DNA from: Acinetobacter sp. WU_MDCI_Axc73
GTDB taxonomy: Bacteria; Pseudomonadota; Gammaproteobacteria; Pseudomonadales; Moraxellaceae
Direction of reading: 5' to 3'
Length of the DNA: 64,000 nt
NCBI RefSeq assembly: GCF_025562455.1
Contig: NZ_JAHPRO010000013.1
Location: 1 to 64,000, forward strand
In this document: one piece after another, positions 13,790 through 23,275 of the stretch
How positions within the stretch are numbered: the stretch's first letter is position 1
How the letters are laid out: the number at the start of each line of letters is the position of its first letter
Program-made: the position numbers and the translations under genes
Notes under the pieces: model-generated
What the model was told of the DNA's origin: nothing
What the model saw: the letters and a program-made list of their open reading frames with translations, nothing else
Database searches by the model: none

Positions 13790-15667
13790 TTATTGTCGGC
13801 GCAAATAATTTGCAACCGCTTGCGCTTTTTTAGGGTTTGACCACCAGTAATCCAGTCCTACTGAAAGTGTCGGCAAGGTTTGAGGATGCTCATACATATC
13901 CCAATAGGCATACCAGTTTTCACCCTTTCCATAGGTTAGGATTTGATAATAACCTGCACGTAACAAACGATCTAGCACTTTGGTATGGGCAATCAGCTCC
14001 TCACGGCTAGAAGATTTGACCAGTTTTTGGATGACTGCATCAATCACTGGGTCTTTAATGCCTGCATAATTATAATTACCGACTTGATCAGCCGCAGCAC
14101 TTCCCCAAAACTGAAATTGTTCATTTCCTGGTGTTAAAGACTGAGGCATCGCCAAGGTTGTAAGATCAAAATCATTACGGCGCATACGTTCTAAATACTG
14201 TGGCACATCGACCTGTCGAACCGATACTGTAATCCCGAGACGTTTTAGATTTCGCACCAATGGCATTAAGGTACGCTGTAAACCATCCTGATGGATCAAC
14301 AACTCAAACTGAATCGGCTTACCCTGATGGTCTCGCAATTGCCCTGCTTTAACGCGATAACCCGCATCAATCAATAGCTGTCTTGCGGTCAGCAAATTTT
14401 GACGATTAAAACCACTGCCGTTACTCACGGGATATTTCCAGTCTGCAAGTACACCTTGTTTAATGATTGGATTTAGTTTGGGTAAATACGGCTGTAAAAC
14501 TTTAAGTTCTGCTGCTGAGGGTTTCCCTGTCGCTGCCAATTCACTATTATCAAAATGGCTTTGTAAACGTCGATATTTTCCATAAAACAACGCTTTATTT
14601 TGCCATTCAAAATCATAGGCATAACTGACAGCACGTCGAAATTGAATATCATTGAGTGGCGCACGACGGGTATTCATCACAATACTTTGCATGGTCATCG
14701 GATTACGATGTTTAAACTCAAATTTTTTGACCATGTTGTTATTGATTGCAGGAAAATTATAGGCAGTGACCCACTTTCTCGCGGTAAATTCTTCTTGCCA
14801 GGTATATTGCCCTGATTTAAATCCTTCAAAAGCAATATCCATGTTACGGTAATAAACATATTTGAGGCGATCAAAATTATAACGACCACGATTCACTGCC
14901 AAATCTTTACCCCAATAATCTGGATTTCGCTTGTAAGTAATACTTCGTCCTGCATCAATACGTTCAATCAGATATGGACCTGAGCCTAAAATCGGCTCCA
15001 TAGTAATACGGCTAAAATCTTTATTTTTCCAGTCTTGCTTGGAGTAAATGGGAAGACTTGCCAAAATCATTGGCATTTCAGCATTATTTTCAGACTTAAA
15101 GCTAAATTTGACCTGATACTTAGATAACACTTGCGTTTTAGCTAAATCGGCTATGTACATCTGCAAGCCAGGATTGGACTTGGTCTGATAGGTATCAAAG
15201 CTAAATTTAACATCTTCTGCTGTGACGGGTTGCCCATTGCTAAACTTTGCCTTTGGGTTTAAATCAAAAATCACAAAATGAGTATGTTCGGGATCAAAAG
15301 TTGCGGTTTTTGCCAAAAGTGGATACATCACCGCAGGCTCATCAAGCGAAGGTGACATCAGGCTATCAAATATAAAATTTATACCGTCAGTAGAACTTCC
15401 CTTGCCATTCATACTATTGAGGTTATCAAAAGTGCGATTACTATATTGACTTAGTATTCCACCTTTAGGGGCTTGTGGATTGGCATAAGGCATATGACTC
15501 AATCCACTATATTTTGCCGCAGAGTGAATTGCGATATATGGCGTTGTCTGTATCGCAGCGTTTACGGCACCGCCATAGACAGTCACAGCCAAAATAATAC
15601 TTTTGATCAGCCTTCCCATCATTGAATGATGGGCGCTGAGCAAGCTTCGTCCTGAAATGAAATCCAT
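13790..15667 (-). CDS. yejA: Periplasmic peptide-binding protein YejA
   Basis: This family 5 extracellular solute-binding protein has a signal segment (LIKSIILAVTVYGGAVNAA). The listed start gives 625 residues. In-frame ATGs at 15622 and 15619 give about 610, nearer to E. coli YejA and with a normal signal peptide, and may be the true start; none has a strong ribosome site. Signature parts include YSNRTFDNLNSMN, FDLNPKAKFSNGQPVTAEDVKF and LGSGPYLI. It starts 13 bp after the lytic transglycosylase stop, so the two are probably cotranscribed. Confidence 0.9.
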   Translation of the reverse strand: MDFISGRSLLSAHHSMMGRLIKSIILAVTVYGGAVNAAIQTTPYIAIHSAAKYSGLSHMPYANPQAPKGGILSQYSNRTFDNLNSMNGKGSSTDGINFIFDSLMSPSLDEPAVMYPLLAKTATFDPEHTHFVIFDLNPKAKFSNGQPVTAEDVKFSFDTYQTKSNPGLQMYIADLAKTQVLSKYQVKFSFKSENNAEMPMILASLPIYSKQDWKNKDFSRITMEPILGSGPYLIERIDAGRSITYKRNPDYWGKDLAVNRGRYNFDRLKYVYYRNMDIAFEGFKSGQYTWQEEFTARKWVTAYNFPAINNNMVKKFEFKHRNPMTMQSIVMNTRRAPLNDIQFRRAVSYAYDFEWQNKALFYGKYRRLQSHFDNSELAATGKPSAAELKVLQPYLPKLNPIIKQGVLADWKYPVSNGSGFNRQNLLTARQLLIDAGYRVKAGQLRDHQGKPIQFELLIHQDGLQRTLMPLVRNLKRLGITVSVRQVDVPQYLERMRRNDFDLTTLAMPQSLTPGNEQFQFWGSAAADQVGNYNYAGIKDPVIDAVIQKLVKSSSREELIAHTKVLDRLLRAGYYQILTYGKGENWYAYWDMYEHPQTLPTLSVGLDYWWSNPKKAQAVANYLRRQ

Positions 15668-15680
15668 GATCAGCTACAAC

Positions 15681-18600
15681 TTATAAATTTGGAACTTTAA
15701 TCACATCACCAATTCGAAGCTGTGCGTTTTGTTTCAGGTTATTCAGATCGGCCAAATCTGTAATTGCCATACCAAACTTACTGGCTAAACCAATCAGCGT
15801 ATCGCCCCGTTTAACCGTATATTCAGTAATGGTTTTCGGAATTTGCAACGATTGTCCGCGCTGTAACGATGCACGTGCATTGAGATTATTTAGATCTGCC
15901 AAATCTTTTGCACTCATACCTAAACGATTGGCAATACTGTTAAGTGATTCACCTGACTTGACCGTATAAGATTCAGTGTTTGCAACTGTTTTACCTTTCG
16001 ATTTACTTTTTGGATTATCATCTTTGGCAGTTTCAGTTTTTGGTAGATCACCTTCCAATTTTAACTTTTGCCCCACGCGTACTTTAGCATCACGACTTAA
16101 GCCATTTAATGCAGCCAAATAATTCAACTGAAGATGATAGCGACTTGCGATACTCGCCAGCGTTTCACCTGATTTGACGGTATGTGTATCTGGTGAAGTT
16201 TCTTGTACCTCCACCTTTGCCGAAGCTGGAATATCACCAGTTAGTTTTAATTTTTGTCCAACACGCAAACCTGCGCTACGACTCAAACCATTCAGCTCCG
16301 CAAGATTAGAAAGCTCCAGATCAAACTTATTGGCAACACTATTTAAACTATCACCTGACTGAACAGTGTATTGCTCAGGAGTGGTAGAACCCGCAGGAAT
16401 TTTTAAGCTCTGCCCAACTCGAACACCGCTATTGGCTGCAATATTATTCAAACTTGCAAGTTCAGCCAGTGTCATTTTAGATCTTGCTGCAATACTCGAT
16501 AAAGTATCACCACGTTGTACCTGATAATTTTCAGTTTTAATTTGATTCGCGACTTTGCTATTACGAGTTTCCTTTTGCTCTACTTTGTCATCATCGCGTA
16601 CAGTCACTTCATGTAAGGGTACATTAATTTTTTGTCCCACGTATAAGCTACTGCTTGCCGTCAATCCTGAGGTTAAATCCGCCAACTCCTGATTAGACAA
16701 AGCATAACGATCTGCAATCAGCTTTAAGTATTCACCTCGTTTTACTGAATAAGATTTGGTTGCAATACGCGCATTTTTAGCTTCATTGACTTTTGAATCA
16801 TTTCGATTGCTAACATTATTATTTTTTATAGAAGAATTTTCTATTAAAGATAATTTTTGTCCAACAAATAAACCGCTGGTTACTGACAAATTATTATAGT
16901 CAGCCAGTTGTTTAACCGTCAGACCAAATTGATCAGCAACACCTGTCAGGCTATCATTGGCTTTTACCGTATAACTTTCAGGTTTTGGGTCTGCTTTAGC
17001 CGTAACTGGTCGATCCATCACTTGCGGTTTGGCATCATATAAATACAAAGTCGCCCCAACAAATAAAGTATTGTTTGGATCAATCTGATTCCATTTTGCG
17101 ATATCGCGCCAGCTCACACCATTTTTAGCCGCAATAATGGCTAAAGTATCGCCGGGCTGAACAGTATAAGTTGAACGCTTGCCTGAAGGCTGTACCACAA
17201 CAATATCAGTATCCGTTTTAATATAAGGCTTATCTTTATTATTTTGTGCTTCGTAACTATCTGCATTGACTGTTGCAGCCACAGCTTTAGGATAAGCAAA
17301 GCCTTTGGTGACCTCCTTACCTTCAGTATCAGCAACCGATTGACTGGTCTGAATCGCAGTTAATCTGATTTTGCCATCATAAGGATCTACAATTTCAGTG
17401 CCTTTAGGTGCAATCGCTTTAAGTTCCGCAACGACCTGATCTTTTTCAGCCTGTGTCGGTTGTGGTTCCAAAGCCTGAGTCACTGTTTCCTTAACTCCCT
17501 CTTGCTTCACCAAAGCCACAATTTGTGCGCGCTCAGATTTGGAAATCGGTGGTTCAGTACTTAGGACTTTCACATTAGTGGCAGGCGTTACTGCTACAGG
17601 AATACGGGGTGCACTCGGAATATCCGCACTGGCCGCAAACGCAGCCAACTCATCAGCACTACGTGGCGTAGTTTTTAAAGGTCGAGTGATCGATGAAACA
17701 ACATTACTCGCAGTCGAAGGTCGACTGATACTATTCGCTGTCATGACTGGTGGTGTTGCACGACTGGGCGTTACAGTTTGAGTCGAACCGCGAGTGGATG
17801 TGCTGACCGTCACATTGGCATTAGGCGTAGCTGCTGTGTTATTACTTGCCCAGTATCCAGAGGATGATTTTAAGGCTTTGAGCTTAGCATCAACCGATGG
17901 ATTGACATCTGATGGAATCAAAATACGCATTGGACTTTCTGGGTCAATACGTTCACCACGATAACCCGGATTCAATGCATAAAGTTCAGCACGGCTTAAC
18001 CCTGTCAAAGACGCAATTTGATTTAAATCAACAGGTGCACTGAGCATGACTTCACGAAAGTGTGGACGATTCGCAATAGGCGGTAAGTTAACATTATAGG
18101 CTTTAGGATTTTTAATAATTTGAGCAACTGCCAGAAAACGCGGTACATAGTTCATCGTTTCTTGTGGCAGCTTGAGTGACCAATAATCCGTTGGCAAACC
18201 CGCAGCCTGATTTCGATTGATCGCTTGTTGAATACGCCCTGGGCCAGCATTATAAGCTGCAAGAGCCAGTTCCCACGAGCCAAATTGATTATACAAGCTT
18301 CCTAAAAACTCATAGGCTGCACGAGTTGATTCCACGACATCACGACGTCCATCATACTGGCTGGTTTGTTTTAAGCCATAAATACGCCCTGTACTTGGAA
18401 TAAACTGCCACAATCCTGCTGCTGCTGCACTACTGGTTGCAGCGGGGTCGTATGAACTTTCAATCACAGGCAACAAGGCGAGCTCTGTAGGAATCCCACG
18501 ACGTTCTGCCTCTTTCACCGTGTGATATAAATAACGACTGGCACGTGCGCTTAAACGATCCAGATAGGGTTGGCGTGAAATAAACCAGCTACGTTGCGCT

Positions 18601-18923
18601 TCAATACGTGGATCCCAGTGATTCAAGTCCATTTTAAAACCGACTGTCATCCGCTTCCAGACATCGCCGTGTTTTAAAATCAATAAGCGATCACCCTCAA
18701 CCGCGCGCATATCTGTCGCGGAAAGTAAATCTTCAAGTGAATCCAGACTGCTGGCATCCAGATAACCTGAGCCAACCTGTTTTGTCGTATTTGTTTTTGC
18801 AGTCTGTGGAGTCGAGGAACAGCCAGTGGTAAGACCCAATGCTGCCAAAGCAGAAGCCAATATCGTAATTTTAAAAAGTGATGCTGCGGGAAATTGCCAC
18901 ACCATATTGGTCGGTTTATACAT
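15681..18923 (-). CDS. MltD-type membrane-bound lytic transglycosylase with eight LysM domains
   Basis: Starting at ATG 18923 gives 1080 residues; ATG 18971 would add 16. A lipoprotein signal ends in LGLTTGC. The SLT domain at about residues 135-270 has the catalytic Glu in VIESSYDP, then AAAAGLWQFIPSTGR and LALAAYNAGPGRI. A Ser/Thr/Ala/Pro-rich linker spans about 350-585. Eight LysM units follow (YTVQPGDTL, YTVKANDSL, YSVKRGEYL, YQVQRGDTL, YTVQSGDSL, HTVKSGETL, YTVKSGESL, YTVKRGDTL), each ending near GQxLxI. E. coli MltD is about 450 residues with far fewer LysM. It cleaves peptidoglycan at the outer membrane and is upstream of yejABEF. Confidence 0.92.
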   Translation of the reverse strand: MYKPTNMVWQFPAASLFKITILASALAALGLTTGCSSTPQTAKTNTTKQVGSGYLDASSLDSLEDLLSATDMRAVEGDRLLILKHGDVWKRMTVGFKMDLNHWDPRIEAQRSWFISRQPYLDRLSARASRYLYHTVKEAERRGIPTELALLPVIESSYDPAATSSAAAAGLWQFIPSTGRIYGLKQTSQYDGRRDVVESTRAAYEFLGSLYNQFGSWELALAAYNAGPGRIQQAINRNQAAGLPTDYWSLKLPQETMNYVPRFLAVAQIIKNPKAYNVNLPPIANRPHFREVMLSAPVDLNQIASLTGLSRAELYALNPGYRGERIDPESPMRILIPSDVNPSVDAKLKALKSSSGYWASNNTAATPNANVTVSTSTRGSTQTVTPSRATPPVMTANSISRPSTASNVVSSITRPLKTTPRSADELAAFAASADIPSAPRIPVAVTPATNVKVLSTEPPISKSERAQIVALVKQEGVKETVTQALEPQPTQAEKDQVVAELKAIAPKGTEIVDPYDGKIRLTAIQTSQSVADTEGKEVTKGFAYPKAVAATVNADSYEAQNNKDKPYIKTDTDIVVVQPSGKRSTYTVQPGDTLAIIAAKNGVSWRDIAKWNQIDPNNTLFVGATLYLYDAKPQVMDRPVTAKADPKPESYTVKANDSLTGVADQFGLTVKQLADYNNLSVTSGLFVGQKLSLIENSSIKNNNVSNRNDSKVNEAKNARIATKSYSVKRGEYLKLIADRYALSNQELADLTSGLTASSSLYVGQKINVPLHEVTVRDDDKVEQKETRNSKVANQIKTENYQVQRGDTLSSIAARSKMTLAELASLNNIAANSGVRVGQSLKIPAGSTTPEQYTVQSGDSLNSVANKFDLELSNLAELNGLSRSAGLRVGQKLKLTGDIPASAKVEVQETSPDTHTVKSGETLASIASRYHLQLNYLAALNGLSRDAKVRVGQKLKLEGDLPKTETAKDDNPKSKSKGKTVANTESYTVKSGESLNSIANRLGMSAKDLADLNNLNARASLQRGQSLQIPKTITEYTVKRGDTLIGLASKFGMAITDLADLNNLKQNAQLRIGDVIKVPNL

Positions 18924-19130
18924 AAAATGTTCCAAACAACTCGCGTAAAGTTTAATTCTTTGATATGCCATTGTAGTGAAGCATGTCGCTTAGACAAGGT
19001 AATAATTTAACGTGATTTGCGTGGAAATGTTACAAGAAATTAAAAAAAACAGTGAATCTAGGGCTCGAACAGCATGATTTGCATATACAATACGAGACGT
19101 TAAGTTCATTTTTTCAATTTTAGGTTTTCT

Positions 19131-20603
19131 ATGATGTCACAAACAATCACACTCTATGTTGATGGTGCCTGTAAAGGTAATCCTGGCCTAGGTGGTTGGG
19201 GAGCCTATATTATTACTGAAGAAAGTGAACATAAACTTTATGGTGGTGAAGCTGAAACAACCAACAATCGCATGGAACTGACTGCTGCTATTGAAGGTGT
19301 TTCTTTTTGTCCAAAGGACGCAAAACTCATCATTTGGACAGATTCCAATTATGTCAAACAAGGCATTACTGAATGGATTCACGGCTGGAAAAAGAAAAAC
19401 TGGAAAGATGTTAAAAATCCTGAACTTTGGCAAAAACTGGATCAAGTTTGCGCTGGGCGAAACATCGAATGGAACTGGATTAAAGGGCATGCAGGGCATG
19501 CAGGAAATGAAATGGCAGATCAATTGGCCAATTTAGGTGTGCAACACCATGACAAACAACATATAGTTGTTCCTGAAGCTGAATGGATTGGACATCAACT
19601 GACTCAAATAGATACAAAAACAAAGACTGAAGCAAAAAAAAAATCTGAAAATGACTGGTTACTCGACGATCCGTTTGGATTAGATGTTCCACAAGATACT
19701 TTTGAGAACCATGACTTTGATAGTGAAGATTTAACCCTCAATGAATACTCTATAAACTCTACAGACGATGAAACGACCTTAGCAGATGAAATGATAGCTG
19801 AGTCAGCAGCAACAATGGAACAATCAGCAACTCCATTAAGCAATCAGAGTATCGATCAAAGTAAAACACATCCACATGTTGTAACTACAGCGGCCACCCT
19901 AAATATTCAAGGCCCACGCCAACTGATTTTAGATACGGAAACTACAGGCTTTTACTTTCAAGATGGTGATCGAATCATTGAAGTTGGTGCGATTGAAATG
20001 ATCAATCGCAAACTAACAGGGAGTTCCATTCATATTTATATCAATCCTGAAAAGCCTGTGGGTGAGTCTGAAAATATTCACGGCATCAGCGATGATTTCC
20101 TCAAAGATAAACCCAAATATGCAGAAATTGCTGATGTACTCTTTGATTATCTCAAAGGTGCAGAAATTATCGCGCATAATGCAACCTTTGATATGAACTT
20201 CCTTGATACCGAGTTCAAACGCGCCGGTTTAGTTGCTCTTTCAGAAGTGTGTACGGTTACTGATACTTTGGCATTGGCCAAAAGCAAGCATCCGGGACAA
20301 AAAAACTCATTAGATGCATTGGTCAGACGCTACGACATTCCTGTACGTGATCGTACTTTTCATGGTGCGTTGCTGGATGCCGAGATTTTATCCGATGTTT
20401 ATCTGGCGATGACAGGTGGACAAGTTTCTTTTGATATGGATGCCCTCTCACAGCATGAAAATCATGGACAAAAAAGTGGTAAACAGCGTGTCCAGATTGA
20501 TCTCCCTGTTATTTTGCCTGAACCCGAAGAACTTCAAAGACATGTGACATGGGTCAAACAATTTGAGGAAAAACAGGGTAAGTCTTGCTTTTTTGGCAAA
20601 TAA
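19131..20603 (+). CDS. Bifunctional ribonuclease HI / DNA polymerase III epsilon subunit
   Basis: Residues 1-140 are RNase HI: YVDGACKGNPG with D11, NNRMELTA with E49, IWTDSNYV with D71, KGHAGHAGNEMAD with H123 and D130. Residues 140-262 are an acidic, Ser/Thr-rich linker. Residues 263-430 are the DnaQ 3'-5' exonuclease: LILDTETTG (D268, E270), HNATFDMNFLDTEF (D354) and HGALLDAEIL (H411, D416). A C-terminal tail that could bind the polymerase alpha subunit follows. In E. coli these are two adjacent divergent genes; here one reading frame joins RNA-primer or R-loop removal with proofreading. Tandem ATGs at 19131 and 19134 are possible starts. Confidence 0.94.
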   Translation: MMSQTITLYVDGACKGNPGLGGWGAYIITEESEHKLYGGEAETTNNRMELTAAIEGVSFCPKDAKLIIWTDSNYVKQGITEWIHGWKKKNWKDVKNPELWQKLDQVCAGRNIEWNWIKGHAGHAGNEMADQLANLGVQHHDKQHIVVPEAEWIGHQLTQIDTKTKTEAKKKSENDWLLDDPFGLDVPQDTFENHDFDSEDLTLNEYSINSTDDETTLADEMIAESAATMEQSATPLSNQSIDQSKTHPHVVTTAATLNIQGPRQLILDTETTGFYFQDGDRIIEVGAIEMINRKLTGSSIHIYINPEKPVGESENIHGISDDFLKDKPKYAEIADVLFDYLKGAEIIAHNATFDMNFLDTEFKRAGLVALSEVCTVTDTLALAKSKHPGQKNSLDALVRRYDIPVRDRTFHGALLDAEILSDVYLAMTGGQVSFDMDALSQHENHGQKSGKQRVQIDLPVILPEPEELQRHVTWVKQFEEKQGKSCFFGK

Positions 20604-20832
20604 AATTCGTCGCATGCTTAGGTTTTAGTATTCCAAGCCTTAAAAGTTCAGTTATATTAGTTAATAAATAAAGTGCTGATGATTAGAATCGATCACCCAA
20701 ATCACCCTGAACTTAGAAATAAATGACATACGACAGCATGTGTGGGGATGCATGCGTATGTTTAGTGATCTGGGACTCAATCTGATCCGTCAGGCAATTT
20801 GACACCAATAACATAGGAAAGGTGCAGCTTAC

Positions 20833-22479
20833 ATGTCTTATCAAAGCTCTATTCACTTCGACCCAACTGCATTATTGATAATAAAAAATGAAATTGATAA
20901 TTCAATCAAACTGGTTGAAAATGCAGTGAGTACATTGGCAGAAGAACAAACGCTACCTTTTGGTATAGATGATGCACTCAATCAATTTGAACAATGCGCT
21001 CGTATTTTAGCGATGATTGATATGCCACGCTTGGCACTCATTACTGATTATTCAGCGTCATTGATGCGTAAAATTATGTCTGAACCGCAAAATATTCAGA
21101 CTCAGGATGTGATTGCCTTAAGTGAAGGCACCACTATGCTGAAACGCTACATCGAATTTATTTGCTTACGTGAAGTCAGAGTTCCCCAATTTTTAATCGA
21201 TACCCTTAATCGACTTGAACTTGCTCTCGGTAAAGCTCAAACACGAGAAGGTGAACAGATTTTACCGTTGCTGGATTGTTTCCAACCTAATTTTAATTTA
21301 GCAGCGACGCCTGAATTAGAAAAATCAGCTTATGTGCATCAACTTTATAAGTTAAGTTTGCGTAAACTACTTCAACATACGGTGCAATCATTAGATTTTC
21401 AAGCAATTAAAATTGTCGGCGTTTACCTTGCCTCACTTGCGAAAAATACACCTAGTCAGCAATACTGGGAGTTAGTCAATATCGCATTGGGTTATCTTGA
21501 TCATCTCATTTTAAATCAGGCGCGTTTACGTGTTTTTATTCAGTTAGAAAGCAATATAGGACAGTTTCTTCAACAACCTGAGAGTTTTACAGCAAGTAGC
21601 GCAGATCTTGCTGATATTTTGAGTCTGTGCATCAGTCAGGAAGACGAAATTTCGGAACACATTCGCCAACAACTCAATATTGGGGATGAACAACTTTCGG
21701 ATACCCAGCTTGAAGTTTTAAGTCGTCACTTGTATGGTCCAGACTACACCACCATTCATACCGCCAGTAAACTGATTACCGATGCCATGACTCAAATTCG
21801 TCATGACATTGAATATAATTATCAAAATATGTCGACAGAAAAAATTCAGGAGTTACAGACAAGTTTAAAAAATCTGGCCAATGTGTTTAAAGTCTTAAAT
21901 CTTAATGAAGCCTATCAAGAGCTATATCATCAAGCAGAAGCACTCAACCAACCGACGATCCTCAATGATGAAAATTATGCTCAACAGTTGATGAAAAGTA
22001 TATTGGCGGCGATGAATTCGATTGGCATTCTTGAGCGTAATTACTTATCTAGCCGTTTACAGCTTCGTGTCAACAATATGAATATTTCATTAGATCGTCT
22101 GGATGATGCACATCAAGCATTACTTACAGAAAGTAAAGCTTTGATTGAAATGGTCATTCAAATGCTATTACAGTATGAACAACAACCAGAAGTACAATTG
22201 CTTGAACCTTTATGTGTTCATCTAAAAGAATTGTCAGGTGCAGCCTTATTTTTGGGAAACAAGGAACAACAACTTGCGTTATTGAACACTGCCGAATTTG
22301 TGCGCAGAAGTAACGAACAGCAACAAAAGCTGAGTCTTGAACAAATTTGTCTAATTTTAAACGTGTTAGCAAGTCTGGATATGTTGATTGACAATTTAAA
22401 AAATAAACAACCTGTTTTACAGTCGATGTTTGATGTAGCATTAGAAAATAGTCAAAAATTACCAACAGCGGCGGCCTAA
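20833..22479 (+). CDS. FimL-like / ChpA N-terminus-like protein (putative type IV pilus regulator)
   Basis: The 548-residue protein is all-helical with repeated Hpt-like units. The N-terminal block (residues 15-80) resembles the degenerate phosphotransfer domains of Pseudomonas FimL and the N-terminus of ChpA. I see no HxxKG phosphorylation motif, which fits FimL, where the His is replaced. There is no signal peptide or membrane helix. In Pseudomonas FimL links the Chp system and cyclic AMP to twitching. The stop overlaps the nudC start as TAATG. The assignment is from overall pattern and could be a different helical scaffold. Confidence 0.55.
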   Translation: MSYQSSIHFDPTALLIIKNEIDNSIKLVENAVSTLAEEQTLPFGIDDALNQFEQCARILAMIDMPRLALITDYSASLMRKIMSEPQNIQTQDVIALSEGTTMLKRYIEFICLREVRVPQFLIDTLNRLELALGKAQTREGEQILPLLDCFQPNFNLAATPELEKSAYVHQLYKLSLRKLLQHTVQSLDFQAIKIVGVYLASLAKNTPSQQYWELVNIALGYLDHLILNQARLRVFIQLESNIGQFLQQPESFTASSADLADILSLCISQEDEISEHIRQQLNIGDEQLSDTQLEVLSRHLYGPDYTTIHTASKLITDAMTQIRHDIEYNYQNMSTEKIQELQTSLKNLANVFKVLNLNEAYQELYHQAEALNQPTILNDENYAQQLMKSILAAMNSIGILERNYLSSRLQLRVNNMNISLDRLDDAHQALLTESKALIEMVIQMLLQYEQQPEVQLLEPLCVHLKELSGAALFLGNKEQQLALLNTAEFVRRSNEQQQKLSLEQICLILNVLASLDMLIDNLKNKQPVLQSMFDVALENSQKLPTAAA

Positions 22480-23225
22480 TGTCACAACTTTCACTTGCCT
22501 ATATTTTTCATAATCAACAACTGCTTGTCGATGAAAATTACCAACTTCCAAAAGTGGCGACACTGGCAAGTGATTTAAAGTTTAAAGCGGGTGATGAAGT
22601 CATTGCCCGTGACTTACTAGAACATGAACCTATCCCAACAGGTCTACAACTAATCCCAATTCGACAACTCATTACCTTATGGTCTGTCGATGAGTTTCAA
22701 AAAGCCAGCCGTGCAGTTCAATTGCTTGAATGGCGACGTAATCATAGATTTTGTAGTCACTGCGGACATGAAACCCATATTCACCCGACCGAATATGCCA
22801 TGGTCTGCCCTGCCTGTGGCTATCACCAATATCCACGTGTACAGCCTTGCGTCATTACGATTATTACCAAAGGTCAGGATGAAGTTTTACTGGCTAAAAA
22901 TGCCCATAATAAAAGTAATATGTATGGGCTGATTGCAGGATTTGTTGAGGTCGGTGAAACACTTGAAGAAGCGGTACAACGTGAAACGCTGGAAGAAGTC
23001 GGTTTAAAACTTAAAAATATTCGTTACATGTCCAGCCAGCCATGGCCTTTTCCTAGTAATCTCATGATCGCATTTCAGGCAGAATACGATTCAGGCGAGA
23101 TCAAACTTCAAGAGGAAGAAATTAGCGATGCGAAGTTCTTCAAGTTTGATCAACTACCTGAAATTCCCTTTAAAGGAAGTATTGCACATACCATGATTAT
23201 GCAAATCATACATCATCAAGCTTGA
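22479..23225 (+). CDS. nudC: NAD+ diphosphatase / NAD-capped RNA hydrolase NudC
   Basis: The 248-residue protein has a zinc ribbon (CSHCG and CPACG, about residues 95-115), a complete Nudix box (GFVEVGETLEEAV then RETLEEVGL, about 150-172) and the NudC signature SQPWPFPSNLM at 188-198. NudC cleaves NAD(H) to NMN and AMP and removes NAD caps from RNA. It is translationally coupled to the upstream FimL-like gene by a one-base overlap. Confidence 0.95.
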   Translation: MSQLSLAYIFHNQQLLVDENYQLPKVATLASDLKFKAGDEVIARDLLEHEPIPTGLQLIPIRQLITLWSVDEFQKASRAVQLLEWRRNHRFCSHCGHETHIHPTEYAMVCPACGYHQYPRVQPCVITIITKGQDEVLLAKNAHNKSNMYGLIAGFVEVGETLEEAVQRETLEEVGLKLKNIRYMSSQPWPFPSNLMIAFQAEYDSGEIKLQEEEISDAKFFKFDQLPEIPFKGSIAHTMIMQIIHHQA

Positions 23226-23275
23226 TGAAAAGCTCATCACGTGAGTTGAGGTAAGATCAATCTGGAAGCTGTATT

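Noticed and set aside
15681..17170. Repeated DNA in the LysM array as a possible CRISPR or tandem DNA repeat
   Set aside because: Repeats are protein-level LysM units with diverged DNA, not identical direct repeats with spacers.
20604..20832. Possible small RNA between rnhA-dnaQ and the FimL-like gene
   Set aside because: No clear terminator or promoter pair and no similarity to a known RNA could be recognised.
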